The notes: generated by a model from the sequence alone, not told the origin. A DNA stretch of 64,000 bases from Massilia phyllostachyos (GCF_021044825.1 NZ_JAJNOC010000008.1:186001-250000); one strand, 5' to 3'; shown: positions 27,790 to 38,200, counted from the stretch's first letter. Made by a program: numbers and translations.

Positions 27790-29024
27790 GGATTCTCCTG
27801 GGTCGCCGGGCCGACGAGGCGTTCGATGTCGGCCAGCGCGCGGTAGCCGTCCGCCACCGCCTTGAGGTATTGGTGACGCGACTGCACCAGCGTGCGCTGG
27901 GCGTCGAGCACGTCGATCAGGCCGAACTTGCCGAGCTCGTAGCCGCGGTTGGCCGCCTGGTACGCCTGCTCGGCGCCGGGCACGACCTCGTCGCGGATCA
28001 GCGCGGCCTCTTCGCTCGCAGCGACGAGATGGCCGTGCGCCTGGGCCAGCGCGGCGTGCAGGCGCACACGCTCGGCATCGAGTTCGTCGCGCGCCTTGTC
28101 GACGCGCCGCAGCGATTCCAGCACGGCGCCGCCGTTGCGGTTGAATAGCGGCAGCGGCACCGAGACGCCGACGACGGCGCGCCGCGGTTCGCCCGGCCGC
28201 TCGAGCGAGGATTCGCGCTGGGTGCCGACGATCAGGGTCACGTCCGGCATGCGGCGCGATTCTTCCACGCGCGCCAGCGCGCTGCGGTGGGCGACGCCGG
28301 CCAGCGCGCGGCGCAGGTCGGGGGCGGTGGCCAGGCGCGCCTCCAGCGCGGCAAGCGGCGGGACAGAGGGCGCCTCGATCGCCGTTGGCGCGGCCACGGC
28401 AAGCGTGGCGGCGTCACCTCCCCACAGGGCCGCAAGGCGGATGCGCGCGGCCGCCAATTCACGCGCGGCCTGGATCGCTTCGATCCGCAGGCTGGATTGC
28501 GCGACCCTGGCGCGGGTGGCTTCGAGCGGCGAAGCCTTGCCGGTGTCGGCGCGGCGTGCGGCGGCGTGCGTGGCGCGTTCGGCCAGCGTCACCAGCTCCT
28601 GCGCCAGGCGTCGGCGCTCGCCCGCCGCGACGACGTCGTAATACGCCGCAACCGTGTCGCCCCGCACCTGGGCGCGCAGCGCATCCAGCGCTGCCAGGGC
28701 CAGCGCGCGCTCCTGCCGCGCGGCGTCGACGCGGGCGGCGCGCTTGCCGCCCAGTTCGACCGGGATGCCGAGTTGCGCGGTGGTGGTGCGGTTGCCGCGC
28801 TCGCGGCCTTCGCGCAGCAGTTCGAGCTCCGGGTTCGGCAGCGCGCCGGCCTGGTTGACCGCGCCTTCCTGCGCGGCCGCCTCCCTGCCGGCGGCGCGCA
28901 AGCCGGGGTTGGCGGCCAGCGCGCGCTCGATGGCCATCGGCAGCGTCAATGGCGCCTCGGCCGCGGAGGCATGTGCGCAGAGCGCACACGCGGCCAGCGC
29001 CAGGCGGATGATGTGATTCTTCAT
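27786..29024 (-). CDS. czcC: Outer-membrane efflux channel, CzcC/TolC family
   Basis: 412 residues with a signal peptide (about 1-21, ending ASAAE). The outer-membrane efflux protein architecture shows as two homologous halves of long amphipathic helices (LPMAIERALAANPGLRAAGREA at the start; KFGLIDVLDAQRTLVQSRHQYLKAVADGYRALADIERL near the end). It is the exit duct of the Czc complex. ATGA overlap joins it to czcB. The CzcC assignment rests on the operon; alone it would be called a TolC-family protein. Confidence 0.9.
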   Translation of the reverse strand: MKNHIIRLALAACALCAHASAAEAPLTLPMAIERALAANPGLRAAGREAAAQEGAVNQAGALPNPELELLREGRERGNRTTTAQLGIPVELGGKRAARVDAARQERALALAALDALRAQVRGDTVAAYYDVVAAGERRRLAQELVTLAERATHAAARRADTGKASPLEATRARVAQSSLRIEAIQAARELAAARIRLAALWGGDAATLAVAAPTAIEAPSVPPLAALEARLATAPDLRRALAGVAHRSALARVEESRRMPDVTLIVGTQRESSLERPGEPRRAVVGVSVPLPLFNRNGGAVLESLRRVDKARDELDAERVRLHAALAQAHGHLVAASEEAALIRDEVVPGAEQAYQAANRGYELGKFGLIDVLDAQRTLVQSRHQYLKAVADGYRALADIERLVGPATQENP

Positions 29025-29105
29025 GATGGTCCGGTTCCGTTGAAACGAGGTCGACGGCGGGACGCTGCGCGCCGCGGCGCGCGTGAGATGAACGTTCCCG
29101 CCCCT

Positions 29106-29441
29106 TCAGGCGCGGAACGGCCGCTTGGGCGGCGGGATCAGGTCAGGGATGTAGGAAGTGTAGTGCGGAGGGTCGAAGACCGTATCCAGGCCCTGCTCCG
29201 CTGCCGGCAGCACCACGTGGGAGGCGAGCAGCGCGCCGCCGCAGAAATGGTGGCAGCAGTCGCAGCCGCCGTCGTCCGCCAGCGAGCCCGCGCCGCCGCC
29301 GTCGTCGCCGCACTGCTGCGCCACCTGGCAGGCGTGCTGGGCGCGCTTGCCCTCGTCCGGGCCGCAGCACGCCCCGGACGCCGCCCAGACCAGCTGCAGC
29401 GGCATCAGGACCAGCAGGAGCAGGACCAGCAGGCGTTTCAT
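29106..29441 (-). CDS. CzcI-like small periplasmic metal-resistance protein
   Basis: 111 residues from ATG 29441. The start is supported because the promoter -10 at 29482-29487 places the transcript start downstream of the alternative codon at 29483. A signal peptide (MKRLLVLLLLVLMPLQLVWA) closely resembles that of Cupriavidus CzcI. The mature part is Cys/His-rich (GACCGPDEGKRAQHACQVAQ, then CDCCHHFCGGALL), as expected for periplasmic Zn, Co or Cd binding, and ends PPKRPFRA. It is the first gene of the operon, so its level probably tracks metal induction. CzcI function is not settled. Confidence 0.7.
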   Translation of the reverse strand: MKRLLVLLLLVLMPLQLVWAASGACCGPDEGKRAQHACQVAQQCGDDGGGAGSLADDGGCDCCHHFCGGALLASHVVLPAAEQGLDTVFDPPHYTSYIPDLIPPPKRPFRA

Positions 29442-29481
29442 GGGGTGGCGGCGAAAACGGATGGCTTCATATATGATCGCC

Positions 29482-29512
29482 ATTTAAAACCCTGTAGCCG
29501 CTACAGGGTCAA
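29482..29512 (-). promoter_or_regulatory. MerR-type operator/promoter of the czc operon
   Basis: The dyad ACCCTGTAG-N3-CTACAGGGT (29489-29509) is perfect and lies between TTGACC (29507-29512) and TTAAAT (29482-29487) read on the minus strand. The 19-bp spacer is the distinctive over-long spacing that MerR-family activators correct by twisting DNA. The dyad matches the CadR/PbrR/ZntR class. The same site can serve autoregulation of the divergent regulator gene. Confidence 0.88.
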
Positions 29513-29538
29513 GCACGATCAATCGAATCGGAGAAGCG

Positions 29539-29940
29539 ATGAAGATAGGCGAACTGGCGGGACGCACCGAATGCCCGGTGGAGACGATCCGCTATTACGA
29601 GCGGATCGGCCTGCTGGCGCCGCCGCAGCGGGCGGCCAACAATTACCGCAGCTATGGCGACAAGCACGCGGAGCGCCTGCAGTTCATCCGCCACTGCCGC
29701 GCGCTGGACATGGGGCTGGACGAGATCCGCCTGCTGCTCGACGCCCGGGATGCGCCGGACGCCGACTGCACCGACGTGAACGCGGTGCTCGACCGCCACA
29801 TCGAGCGGGTGGCAGGCAAGATCGCCGAGCTGGCGGCGCTGGAGCGGCAATTGAAGCAGTTGCGCGGCTGCTGCGTCAGCACCCAGGCCTCGCACGCCTG
29901 CGGCATCCTGCATGCGCTGTCGGAGCACGACACCGTCTAG
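29539..29940 (+). CDS. cadR: Cd(II)/Pb(II)-responsive MerR regulator
   Basis: 133 residues. N-terminal winged helix (MKIGELAGRTECPVETIRYY), a dimerisation helix (about 80-110) and a Cys-containing metal site: Cys77, Cys111, Cys112 and Cys121 match the CadR/PbrR pattern of a central Cys plus C-terminal cysteines, rather than the CueR or ZntR patterns. It should activate the divergent czc operon through the 19-bp-spacer promoter. Whether it responds to Cd, Pb or Zn in this organism is not readable from sequence. Confidence 0.88.
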   Translation: MKIGELAGRTECPVETIRYYERIGLLAPPQRAANNYRSYGDKHAERLQFIRHCRALDMGLDEIRLLLDARDAPDADCTDVNAVLDRHIERVAGKIAELAALERQLKQLRGCCVSTQASHACGILHALSEHDTV

Positions 29941-29952
29941 TAGGCTGCCGGC

Positions 29953-30324
29953 TTAGGGCGGCGCGATCAGCTCGGCTCCGAGAATGCGCCCATTGCGCCT
30001 GTCGGTGCGGTAGACCAGCAATTGCTCGGTGCCGCGGGTGCGCGCGCTTGCCGCCGGCGCGACGACATAGGCGGCGTCCTCATCATGGTCCGCATAGCCA
30101 GTCGGCTCGCCGAGCAGGCCTCTCACCTCGGCCGCCGTCATCGTTTCCGGCGGATGCCGATCGAGCAGCGACGCCACCATGCATCCGCGTCCTCGCGCGT
30201 CCGCATGCTGCCAGCGATCGCGGTCGAAATCGCAATCGCCCCAGTTCACGAAGAGCGCAACGGACGTACCTCCGCAGGCCTGCAGGCACAGCGTCAGACA
30301 CGTCAGTGGAACAAGAGAGCGCAT
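29953..30324 (-). CDS. Small putative lipoprotein
   Basis: 123 residues with a lipoprotein signal (LTLCLQACGG; lipobox Cys17). The rest has a MTAAEVRGLLGEPTGYADH segment like the helix-turn of SmpA/BamE-fold proteins, then LLVYRTDRRNGRILGAELI as paired strands. The similarity to the BamE fold is only suggestive. Its 3' end lies 12 bp from the stop of the convergent cadR. Confidence 0.65.
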   Translation of the reverse strand: MRSLVPLTCLTLCLQACGGTSVALFVNWGDCDFDRDRWQHADARGRGCMVASLLDRHPPETMTAAEVRGLLGEPTGYADHDEDAAYVVAPAASARTRGTEQLLVYRTDRRNGRILGAELIAPP

Positions 30325-30392
30325 GCTCGGCCCATCGGTTCGGAAGCAGCTTCCGATTCTCGGGTCTTAGCAGGCAACCTGATTGCGCTCGC

Positions 30393-30923
30393 TCAAACGT
30401 GCGCCCAAGCCTCGCGGCTGATGGCATACACGCGGCTCGGCGCCGCGCCCGGTACGTCATCGAGGGTGTCAATCTGCTGCATCCCGGCCTTTTCCAGCAC
30501 ACGGATCGAGGCGGCATGCGCCGGACGCACCAGGGCAAAGATTTCGCTGAAGCCCTGCTCTTCGAAGCCGGATGCCAGGGAGGCCCGTGTCAGCTCGGTC
30601 GCGTATCCCCTGCCCCAGGCTGACGTGGCGAAACGGTAGCCGACGTTGACGCGCTCCTGGTCGAGATAGCGGTGCATCGAGATGCCGCCGAACCCGATGG
30701 GATGCCCTGGAGCGTCAAGCGTCGCGATCGTCCACGGCCCGATGCCCAGGTCGCGCCATTGCGCCAGCCATCGGTCCAGCAAGGACGCGGCCAATTCGAT
30801 GTTCGCCATTGGCCCGGCCGGATTGAAGGTATTGGTCGCCGGATCGCCATAGATGGCGAACAGCACCGCCAGGTCGGCAGGCTCGGGGGGACGAAGGATC
30901 AGGCGGTCAGTCGTGCGATGCAT
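30393..30923 (-). CDS. GNAT-family N-acetyltransferase (RimJ/RimL type)
   Basis: 176 residues starting MHRTTDRLILRPPEPADLAV, the usual opening of the Acetyltransf_3 branch. The acetyl-CoA-binding region is seen in VNVGYRFATSAWGRGYATEL (about 90-109), with HAASIRVLEKAGM before the C-terminus. The substrate is unknown; relatives acetylate N-termini, small molecules or antibiotics. It stands alone between a lipoprotein gene and pnp. Confidence 0.88.
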   Translation of the reverse strand: MHRTTDRLILRPPEPADLAVLFAIYGDPATNTFNPAGPMANIELAASLLDRWLAQWRDLGIGPWTIATLDAPGHPIGFGGISMHRYLDQERVNVGYRFATSAWGRGYATELTRASLASGFEEQGFSEIFALVRPAHAASIRVLEKAGMQQIDTLDDVPGAAPSRVYAISREAWAHV

Positions 30924-30969
30924 GGTGCAATGATTCTACCTTGCCCTTCTGCACACCGAAGTTAGGCTG

Positions 30970-31004
30970 AAAAAAAAACCGCCAGGCTCACGCGCTGGCG
31001 GTTT
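30970..31004 (-). terminator. Intrinsic terminator of pnp
   Basis: AACCGCCAG/CTGGCGGTT stem (30977-30985 and 30995-31003). On the minus strand it is followed by eight T residues (from the A-run 30971-30978), directly after the pnp stop codon. The T-run on the other side (TTTT) means it could also act weakly in the opposite direction. Confidence 0.9.
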
Positions 31005-31028
31005 TGTTGGCTCGAAGCCGCGGGCAGA

Positions 31029-33131
31029 TTACTGCGCCGCGCCTTCCACCGGATCAGCCGCCTTCATCGACAGCTTCAGACGGCCACGCTCGTCGGTTTC
31101 GAGAACCTTCACGCGCACCTGCTGGCCTTCCTTCAGGTAGTCGGCAACGGCGTTGACACGCTCGTTGGCGATCTGCGAGATGTGCAGCAGGCCATCCTTG
31201 CCCGGCATGACCTGCACGATCGCGCCGAAGTCCAGCAGCTTGAGCACGGTGCCGTCGTAGGTCTTGCCCACTTCGACCGATGCGGTCAGCTCTTCGATGC
31301 GGCGCTTGGCTTCCTGGCCGGCGGCGGCGTCGACCGAGGCGATGGTCACGATGCCTTCGTCGGTGATGTCGATCTGGGTGCCGGTTTCTTCGGTCAGCGC
31401 GCGGATGACGGCGCCGCCCTTGCCGATCACGTCACGGATCTTTTCCGGGTTGATGCGGATGGTGATCAGGCGCGGGGCGAAGTCCGACAGTTCGGTCTTC
31501 ACGCTCGGCACGGCCTTCTGCATCTCGCCCAGGATGTGCTGGCGCGCTTCCTTGGCTTGCGCCAGCGCGACCTGCATGATTTCCTTGGTGATGCCCTGGA
31601 TCTTGATGTCCATCTGCAGGGCGGTGATACCGGCCGGGGTGCCCGCGACCTTGAAGTCCATGTCGCCCAGGTGGTCTTCGTCACCCAGGATGTCGGTCAG
31701 GACCGCGAACTTGCCGCCTTCCTTGATCAGGCCCATGGCGATGCCGGCGACGTGCGCCTTCATCGGCACGCCGGCGTCCATCAGCGCCAGGCAGCCGCCG
31801 CAGACCGAGGCCATCGACGAGGAGCCGTTCGACTCGGTGATTTCCGAGACCAGGCGCACCGAGTAGCTGAACTCGTCCGCCGACGGCAGCGCGGCGACCA
31901 GCGCGCGCTTGGCCAGGCGGCCGTGGCCGACTTCGCGGCGCTTCGGGGTGCCCACGCGGCCGGTTTCGCCGGTGGCGAACGGAGGCATGTTGTAGTGCAT
32001 CATGAAGTCGTCGGTGTACTCGCCCATCAGCGCGTCGATCTTCTGGCTGTCGCGCGCGGTGCCGAGGGTGGCGACCACGAGTGCCTGGGTTTCGCCGCGG
32101 GTGAACAGGGCCGAGCCGTGGGTACGCGGCAGCACGCTGGTGCGGATCGCGATCGGACGCACGGTGCGGGTGTCGCGGCCGTCGATGCGCGGCTCGCCGT
32201 TCAGGATCTGCGAACGCACGACCTTGGCTTCCATGTCGAACAGGATGTTGCCGACTTCGGCCGCGTCGGCCGCTTCGCCGGCGGCGCTCAGGGCGTTCAT
32301 GACTTCGCCGGAGATCGACTTCAGCTTCTGCTGACGCGCCGATTTTTCGCGGGTCTGGTAGGCGTCGCGCACTGCGGCGCCGGCCAGTTCCTCGACGCGG
32401 GCGATCAGGGCTTCGTTCTTCGGCGCCGGGCTCCACTCGACTTCCGGCTTGCCGCCTTCGGCCACCAGGTCGTGGATCGCGTCGATGACGGCTTTCATCT
32501 GGTCATGGCCGAACACGACCGCGCCCAGCATGACTTCTTCCGACAGTTGCTGCGCTTCCGATTCCACCATCAGCACGGCGGTTTCGGTACCGGCGACCAC
32601 CAGGTCCATCTGCGAGGTTTTCAGCTGGGTGGTGGTCGGGTTCAGGATGTACTGGCCGTTCGCGTAGCCGACGCGCGCCGCGCCGATCGGGCCGTTGAAC
32701 GGGATGCCGGCGATGCACAGCGCAGCCGAGGCGCCAATCATCGACGGGATGTCCGGGTCGATTTCAGGGTTGACCGACAGGACGTGGATGATGACCTGGA
32801 CTTCGTTCAGGTAGCCTTCCGGGAACAGCGGGCGGATCGGACGGTCGATCAGGCGCGAGGTCAGGGTTTCCTTTTCCGAAGGACGGCCTTCGCGCTTGAA
32901 GAAGCCGCCCGGGATCTTACCGGCTGCGTACGTTTTCTCCATGTAGTCGACGGTCAGCGGGAAGAAATCCTGGCCCGGCTTGGCGTCCTTCTTGGCGACC
33001 ACGGTGGCCAGGATGACGGTGTCTTCGACCGACACGACGACGGCGCCGCTTGCCTGGCGCGCGATTTCACCCGTCTCCAGGGTGACCGTGTGTTGACCGT
33101 ACTGGAAGGTTTTCGTAACTTTGTTAAACAT
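31029..33131 (-). CDS. pnp: Polyribonucleotide nucleotidyltransferase (PNPase)
   Basis: 700 residues, full length. Phosphorolytic 3'-5' exoribonuclease of the RNA degradosome. Two RNase PH domains (about 1-220 and 310-540), with the second active-site region around [19 protein letters not shown], a KH domain ([18 protein letters not shown], about 565-582) and an S1 domain ([20 protein letters not shown], about 625-644). It follows rpsO as in most proteobacteria; expression in E. coli is autogenously controlled by cleavage of the leader, and the leader here is 186 bp from rpsO. Confidence 0.97.
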   Translation of the reverse strand: MFNKVTKTFQYGQHTVTLETGEIARQASGAVVVSVEDTVILATVVAKKDAKPGQDFFPLTVDYMEKTYAAGKIPGGFFKREGRPSEKETLTSRLIDRPIRPLFPEGYLNEVQVIIHVLSVNPEIDPDIPSMIGASAALCIAGIPFNGPIGAARVGYANGQYILNPTTTQLKTSQMDLVVAGTETAVLMVESEAQQLSEEVMLGAVVFGHDQMKAVIDAIHDLVAEGGKPEVEWSPAPKNEALIARVEELAGAAVRDAYQTREKSARQQKLKSISGEVMNALSAAGEAADAAEVGNILFDMEAKVVRSQILNGEPRIDGRDTRTVRPIAIRTSVLPRTHGSALFTRGETQALVVATLGTARDSQKIDALMGEYTDDFMMHYNMPPFATGETGRVGTPKRREVGHGRLAKRALVAALPSADEFSYSVRLVSEITESNGSSSMASVCGGCLALMDAGVPMKAHVAGIAMGLIKEGGKFAVLTDILGDEDHLGDMDFKVAGTPAGITALQMDIKIQGITKEIMQVALAQAKEARQHILGEMQKAVPSVKTELSDFAPRLITIRINPEKIRDVIGKGGAVIRALTEETGTQIDITDEGIVTIASVDAAAGQEAKRRIEELTASVEVGKTYDGTVLKLLDFGAIVQVMPGKDGLLHISQIANERVNAVADYLKEGQQVRVKVLETDERGRLKLSMKAADPVEGAAQ

Positions 33132-33242
33132 GGGTAATCCCTTTCATTTTGCCGACAGATTTTCAGGGGCTGTCGTTCACCTCACCACGGACGGAGCGAT
33201 TCCGTCATTACTGCAAAACAACTAACAAACTGCACAAATAAA

Positions 33243-33276
33243 AAATGCCCGCGACAGGTATCTGGCGCAGGCATTT
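33243..33276 (-). terminator. rpsO-pnp intergenic terminator
   Basis: On the minus strand AAATGCC pairs with GGCATTT (33270-33276 and 33243-33249) around an internally paired TGCGCC...GCG segment, followed by TTTATTTG. It should attenuate read-through from rpsO into pnp, as the homologous terminator does in E. coli. Confidence 0.75.
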
Positions 33277-33317
33277 CGTGACTAGATTGGCTTGACCAAC
33301 GTCGTCTGGACCGGCGA

Positions 33318-33587
33318 TTACTTACGCAGGCCGAGCTTGGCGATCAGGTCGCGGTAACGGTTTGCGTCCTTGCGCTTCAGGTAAGCCAGCAGGCTCTTGC
33401 GGCGGTTGACCATCATGATCAGGCCACGACGCGAGTGGTGATCCTTCTGGTGTGCCTTGAAGTGGCCGTTCAGTTCGTTGATGCGTGCGGTCAGCAGTGC
33501 GACTTGGACTTCCGGCGAACCGGTATCGTTCTGGCCACGTGCGTTGTCCGCGATGATCGCGGCTTTGTTGATGTTTTCTACGGTCAT
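33318..33587 (-). CDS. rpsO: 30S ribosomal protein S15
   Basis: 89 residues from ATG 33587 with AAAGGT upstream. Four-helix S15 with [20 protein letters not shown] and [20 protein letters not shown], the 16S rRNA helix 20-22-binding loops. S15 is a primary assembly protein of the 30S platform. Upstream of pnp, as is conventional. Confidence 0.97.
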   Translation of the reverse strand: MTVENINKAAIIADNARGQNDTGSPEVQVALLTARINELNGHFKAHQKDHHSRRGLIMMVNRRKSLLAYLKRKDANRYRDLIAKLGLRK

Positions 33588-33761
33588 GATGTTACCTTTC
33601 ACATGCGGTGCAAGAGTCGAAACCCAGCGCACCGTGATTGTCGATTAAGCTGCCCAAAACGGACAGACCCGCCAGTATAGGGGAAAACCGGGCGTGCGGC
33701 CACTGTTTGCGTGGCCCGGATGGTGCATCATGGCGTTTTCGGGCTTGATAGAGGCCAAACC

Positions 33762-34262
33762 ATGGATAAATTGTTCAGAATTACAACACTGGCCGCCCTG
33801 CTCCTGCTCGGCGGCTGCGCCGGCCTGATCCGGGAAACCCCGACCATCGGCGACTCGGCCGAGATGGTCCAGCAAAAGATGGGCGCACCCACCGCCATCT
33901 ACGGCGCCGGCAACGACCGCATCTTCGAGTACGCCACCGGCCCCATGGGCCAGCAGACCTGGATGGCCCACATCGGCGCCGACGGCCGCCTGGCCTCCTT
34001 CGAGCAGGCGCTGACCAGCCAGAAATTCGCCACCATCAAGATCGACTCGGCCACCAAGGAAGACGTTTTACGCGCGGTCGGGCGGCCGGCCGAGACCTCA
34101 CGGGTGGCGCTGCGCAACTATGAGGTCTGGTCCTACCGCTACAAGGAAGCCGGGGTGTGGAACTCGCTGATGCACGTGCACTTCGACGAGCAAGGCGTAG
34201 TGCGGCAGATGATGAACGGGCCGGACCCCATGTACGAGCCGAAGGAAAGGGCCGGTTGGTAA
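33762..34262 (+). CDS. Putative lipoprotein with BamE/SmpA-like fold
   Basis: 166 residues from ATG 33762, with GAGG 8 bases upstream. Lipoprotein signal with lipobox LLLLGGCAG (Cys19). The mature part has two SmpA-type units: IGDSAEMVQQKMGAPTAIYG and KEDVLRAVGRPAETSRVA, each followed by aromatic strands (RIFEYAT, YEVWSYRYK). This tandem arrangement suggests an outer-membrane-assembly-like or sensory lipoprotein, but it is not the essential BamE itself. It converges on the esterase gene 3 bp away. Confidence 0.8.
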   Translation: MDKLFRITTLAALLLLGGCAGLIRETPTIGDSAEMVQQKMGAPTAIYGAGNDRIFEYATGPMGQQTWMAHIGADGRLASFEQALTSQKFATIKIDSATKEDVLRAVGRPAETSRVALRNYEVWSYRYKEAGVWNSLMHVHFDEQGVVRQMMNGPDPMYEPKERAGW

Positions 34263-34265
34263 GCC

Positions 34266-35153
34266 CTATTGCGGCCGGCTCCTGCCATCGCTGCGCACGA
34301 AAGCGTCCACCGCATCGAGCGTCGGCGCCAGCCGGCGCAGTGTCGGCGACAGCGAAGCGACCAGGGTCGCGTGGCCGACGCCGTCGTAATACAGTTCGCG
34401 CACCGGCACGCGGTTCTCGCGCAGGCGCGCCGCCATGCCGCCGGTGTTGCGCGCCGGGTTGACCACCTTGTCTTCCCTCGGCGCGATCAGCAGCGCGGGC
34501 GGCGCGGCGGCGGAGACGAAACCGAGCGGCTGCGAGTCGGGCGGCGTATTCGGATAATCGAACACCGGACGCGTGGTCGGGTTCTGGATCGGCAGGAAGT
34601 CATACGGGCCGGCCAGCCCGATCCAGCCGCGCAGCACCGACGGCTTCTCGCCCTGCTTGCCGAGCCAGCGCGCATCGAGCGCCAGCATGGCGGCGTTGTA
34701 GGCGCCGGCGCTGTGGCCCATCAGGAAGATCCGCTCCGGGTCGCCGCCGTGGGCCGCGATCGTGCGCCGGGTCCAGGCGACCGCCTGGGCGGAATCGTCG
34801 AGGAAGTCCGGGTAGCGCACCTCTGGGTAGAGCCGGTAGTCCGGCACCACCACCACGAAGCCGCGCGCCGCCAGGGCGCGGCCGACGAAGGCGTAATCGG
34901 CGCGGTCACCGCTGACCCAGTTGCCACCGTAGAAGAACACGATGACGGGCGCCCTTCCCTGTTGCGCGCCGGCCGGGGGCCGGTAGACGTCCAGCATGTG
35001 GCGTTCGCCCGGCGCGTAGGCCAGCGCCGTGGTGGCCGTGGCCTCGCCTGCGGGCGAGACGGCGTTCACGAGGGACAGCGGGGAACAGGCGGACAGTGCG
35101 AGGGCGGCCGCCAGCAAGGCGGCGCCGCTCAGGGCGAGAGGAAATCTGGTCAT
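34266..35153 (-). CDS. Lipoprotein alpha/beta-hydrolase, carboxylesterase-like
   Basis: 295 residues with a lipoprotein signal (ALALSACSP, Cys23). The fold follows the BD-FAE/hormone-sensitive-lipase-like branch: oxyanion segment IVFFYGGNWVSGDRADYAF (YGG in place of HGG), VVVVPDYRLYPEVRYPDFLDD, nucleophile elbow GHSAGAYNA, and a late His in GVGHATLVASL. It probably hydrolyses carboxylic esters in the periplasm or outer membrane. Confidence 0.88.
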   Translation of the reverse strand: MTRFPLALSGAALLAAALALSACSPLSLVNAVSPAGEATATTALAYAPGERHMLDVYRPPAGAQQGRAPVIVFFYGGNWVSGDRADYAFVGRALAARGFVVVVPDYRLYPEVRYPDFLDDSAQAVAWTRRTIAAHGGDPERIFLMGHSAGAYNAAMLALDARWLGKQGEKPSVLRGWIGLAGPYDFLPIQNPTTRPVFDYPNTPPDSQPLGFVSAAAPPALLIAPREDKVVNPARNTGGMAARLRENRVPVRELYYDGVGHATLVASLSPTLRRLAPTLDAVDAFVRSDGRSRPQ

Positions 35154-35225
35154 CGATGAGGCCGCTGGGAATCGGCCCCCGAGTATATCGGCGGCGCGCT
35201 TTTCACCGCGCGCCGCTGAGAATAC

Positions 35226-38200
35226 CTACATGCTGAAGTTCCAGTCCAGCGCGGCGCGCTGGTGGCCCACCATCTCGGCCGATTCCACGAAGTGGGTGGC
35301 GACTTGCTCGAGGCTGACGCCGCTCGCCATCGCCGCCTTCCAGAACGCCAGGCCGCCGGCATCGGCCGCGCGGTTGAACAAGGCGGTGTAGAGCAAGGCG
35401 ATGTCGTGTTCGGCCACGCCGCTGAAGCCCACGTGGCTGGCGCTGCGCTCGGCGGAGCCGATCATGTCCAGCGCAATCCTGCCCAGGCTGATGCCGGCCT
35501 GGTGATGGTCGGCCCAGAATTCGACGCCTTTCAGGTCCGCCTGGCGCCCCAGCACGGTCTGGTACATGCCGGCCAGGATACCCATCTCGCTGCTGTTCTC
35601 TACCTTGACGCTGCCGTCCGCGAACTGCAACGCCTCGACGTTGACCACCATCGCCTTCGCCTCCGGCGCCGCCTTGCTGCTGACGACCAGGTAGCCGTTG
35701 TGCTGCTCGACCTCGTAGTCGGCGCGCTTGCCGGTGAAGACGGCGCTGTCGCCATCCTGGCCGCCGTGCAGCACCGTCAGCGAGGCCAGCGCGTTGGCGC
35801 GCGCCTGGCCGGATGCCGGGTTGGCGCCGGGCGGCAGGCCGAAGCTCAGCGTATCGGCGCCGGCGCCGGCGAACACGGTGCTGCCGTCGGCCGGCGCGAC
35901 CGTGAAGTGCTGCGCGCCCGCGTCGCCGCTCAGCGCCATGCGGCCGTTGGCGGCGGTGACGTCGGCGCTGCCGATGATGGCGGCAAAGTCGATCTGGCGC
36001 AGGGTGATCGTGGCGCCCTGCCCCAGGCCGCCGGCATCGATTACCAGCGCCACGCTCTGGCCATCCGAAGCCGGTGCGGAGGCGCCGCTCAGCGTCAGCG
36101 TGCCACCCACCGGCGCGATGCTGACCGGCTTGATGGTCTGGACCAGCAGCGAGCCGTTCGATGCCAGGCCGGCCAGAAAGGCCTGGCCGTCGCCGGTCAG
36201 GTGGCCCTGGTCGGCGGCGCCGTGGCCGGGGGTCGCCGCCCGGATCGAGGCAATCAGGAAATCGAGGCCGTTCGCCATGCCGACGTTGGCGCCGCTCGCG
36301 GACAGGCCGTAGCCGGCCGGCAGCTGGGCCAGCAGCAGATTGCCTGCGCCGCGCGTGGCCAGCGGAATGTCGGCCACGCCGCCGGCGCCGCTGGTCTCGT
36401 TGCGGCCCGTGGTCACGATCGGCACCGAGATCAAGGTGCCGGCCACGCCGCCCGGCAAAGTCACCTGGGTCTGCTGGACCGGCACGCCGTCGACCACCGT
36501 CTCGGGCGGTTCGGGCGGCGCCGGCGGCGGCATGGTGTCCACCGTGTAGTTGGCGCTGGCGGCCGTCCCGATGCCGGCATTGCCGGCCAGGTCCATGATG
36601 CCGGCGTAATCCAGGGTCAGCACGTTGGCGCTGCTGACGGTATCGGCGACCGGGGTCAAGGTCGCGCTCCAGGAGCGGCCGCCGTCGCTCGACACCAGGT
36701 TCGACAAGGCGCCGCTGGACACCGTCACGTCCTCGACGGTGAAGCCGGTGACGGCCTCGCTGAAGGCGAAGGTCACCGTCGCGCTCTGGCCCATGGTCAG
36801 GGCCGTGTCCGAGATCGTGATGCCCGATGCCAGGCTCGGGCGCACGGTGTCGACGGCGTAGGCGCCGCTGTCGGCGCTGCCCACACCGGCGTTGCCCGCC
36901 ATGTTGCGGATGCCGCCGTAGTTCAGCGTCAGCACGTTGGCGGCCACGCTGCTGCCGGCCGCGGGGGTGAGGGTCGCGGTCCAGGTGACGCCGCCGTCGC
37001 TCGACGCCAGGCCCGTCAGCGTGCCATGGGGGACGGTGACGTCGTCGACGGTGAAGCCCACGACCGCTTCCGCGAACGTGAAGGTGACCGTGGCGCTGTC
37101 GCCGATCTTGAGGAGGGTGTCGGAAATCTGGATCGGCGAGGCCAGCGCCGGCGCCTTGGTGTCGACCGCGTAGTTGCCGCTGTCGACCGTGCCGGCCCCT
37201 GGGTTGCCGGCCAGGTCGCGCAAGCCGCTGTAGTCCAGCGTCAGCACGTTGGCATTGCTGGCGACGCCGGCGTCCGGGGTCAGGGTCGCACTCCAGGTGA
37301 TGCCGCCGTCGCCCGACGCCAGGTTCGACAGCACGCCGTGGGGCACGGTCACGTCGGCGCTCGTGAAGCCGGTGACCGCCTCGGTGAACTGGAAGGTCAC
37401 GGTCGCGCTCTCGCCGGCCTTCAGCGCCGTGTCCGAGATCGTGATGCCGGCAGCCAGGGACGGACGCACGGTGTCCACCATGTAATTGCCGCTGTCGACG
37501 GTCCCCGTGCCGGCATTGCCGGCCATGTCCATGATGCCGCTGTAGTCCAGGGTGAGCACATTGGCGTTGCCGGAGGCGTTGGCCGACGGGGTCAGGGTCG
37601 CGCTCCAGGTGCGGCCGCCGTCGAGCGAGACCAGGTCCGACAGCGTTGCGTTGGGTGCGTTCACGTCGGCGATATCGAAGCCGGAGACGGTTTCAGCGAA
37701 GGTGAAGGTCACGGTGGCGCTGCCGCCGATCGCGAGGGCCGCGCTGGAAATCCGGATGGCCTCGGCGAGCGCCGGGCGCACCGTGTCGACGGTGTAGTTG
37801 GCGCTGGTGGCGCTGCCGCTGCCGGCGTTGCCGGCCAGGTCGGCAACGCCGCCGTAATTCAGTGTGAGCACGTTGGCGGCGCTGCTCGCGCCCGCGGCCG
37901 GGGTCAGGGTCGCGGTCCAGGTGCGGCCGCCGTCGGACGATGCCAGGTTCGACAAGGTCCCATTCGGCACGGTCACGTCGGCTGTGGTGAAGTTGGTGAC
38001 CGCCTCGGTAAAGCCGAAGGTGACGGTGGCGCTGTCGCCGATCTTCAGCGCGGTATCGGAGATGGCGATGGGACTCGACAGCACCGGCGCGGTCCGGTCG
38101 ATGGTATAGGCCGGGCCACTGGTGTAGCCGCCGGCGATTGCCTGGTTGTGGCTGTCCATGATGCCGGTGCCGCCGGCGTTCAGGTCCAGGCGCAGGTTGC

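Noticed and set aside
30970-31004. Poly-A run near a hairpin considered as a small RNA
   Set aside because: Better explained as the pnp intrinsic terminator.
34269-35159. 296-codon plus-strand frame opposite the esterase gene
   Set aside because: The opposite strand encodes a lipoprotein esterase with GHSAG; the plus frame has no recognisable domain.
36625-38109. Five evenly spaced 78-81 codon plus-strand frames
   Set aside because: They arise because the sense gene has five 312-bp repeats, so each repeat gives the same antisense frame.
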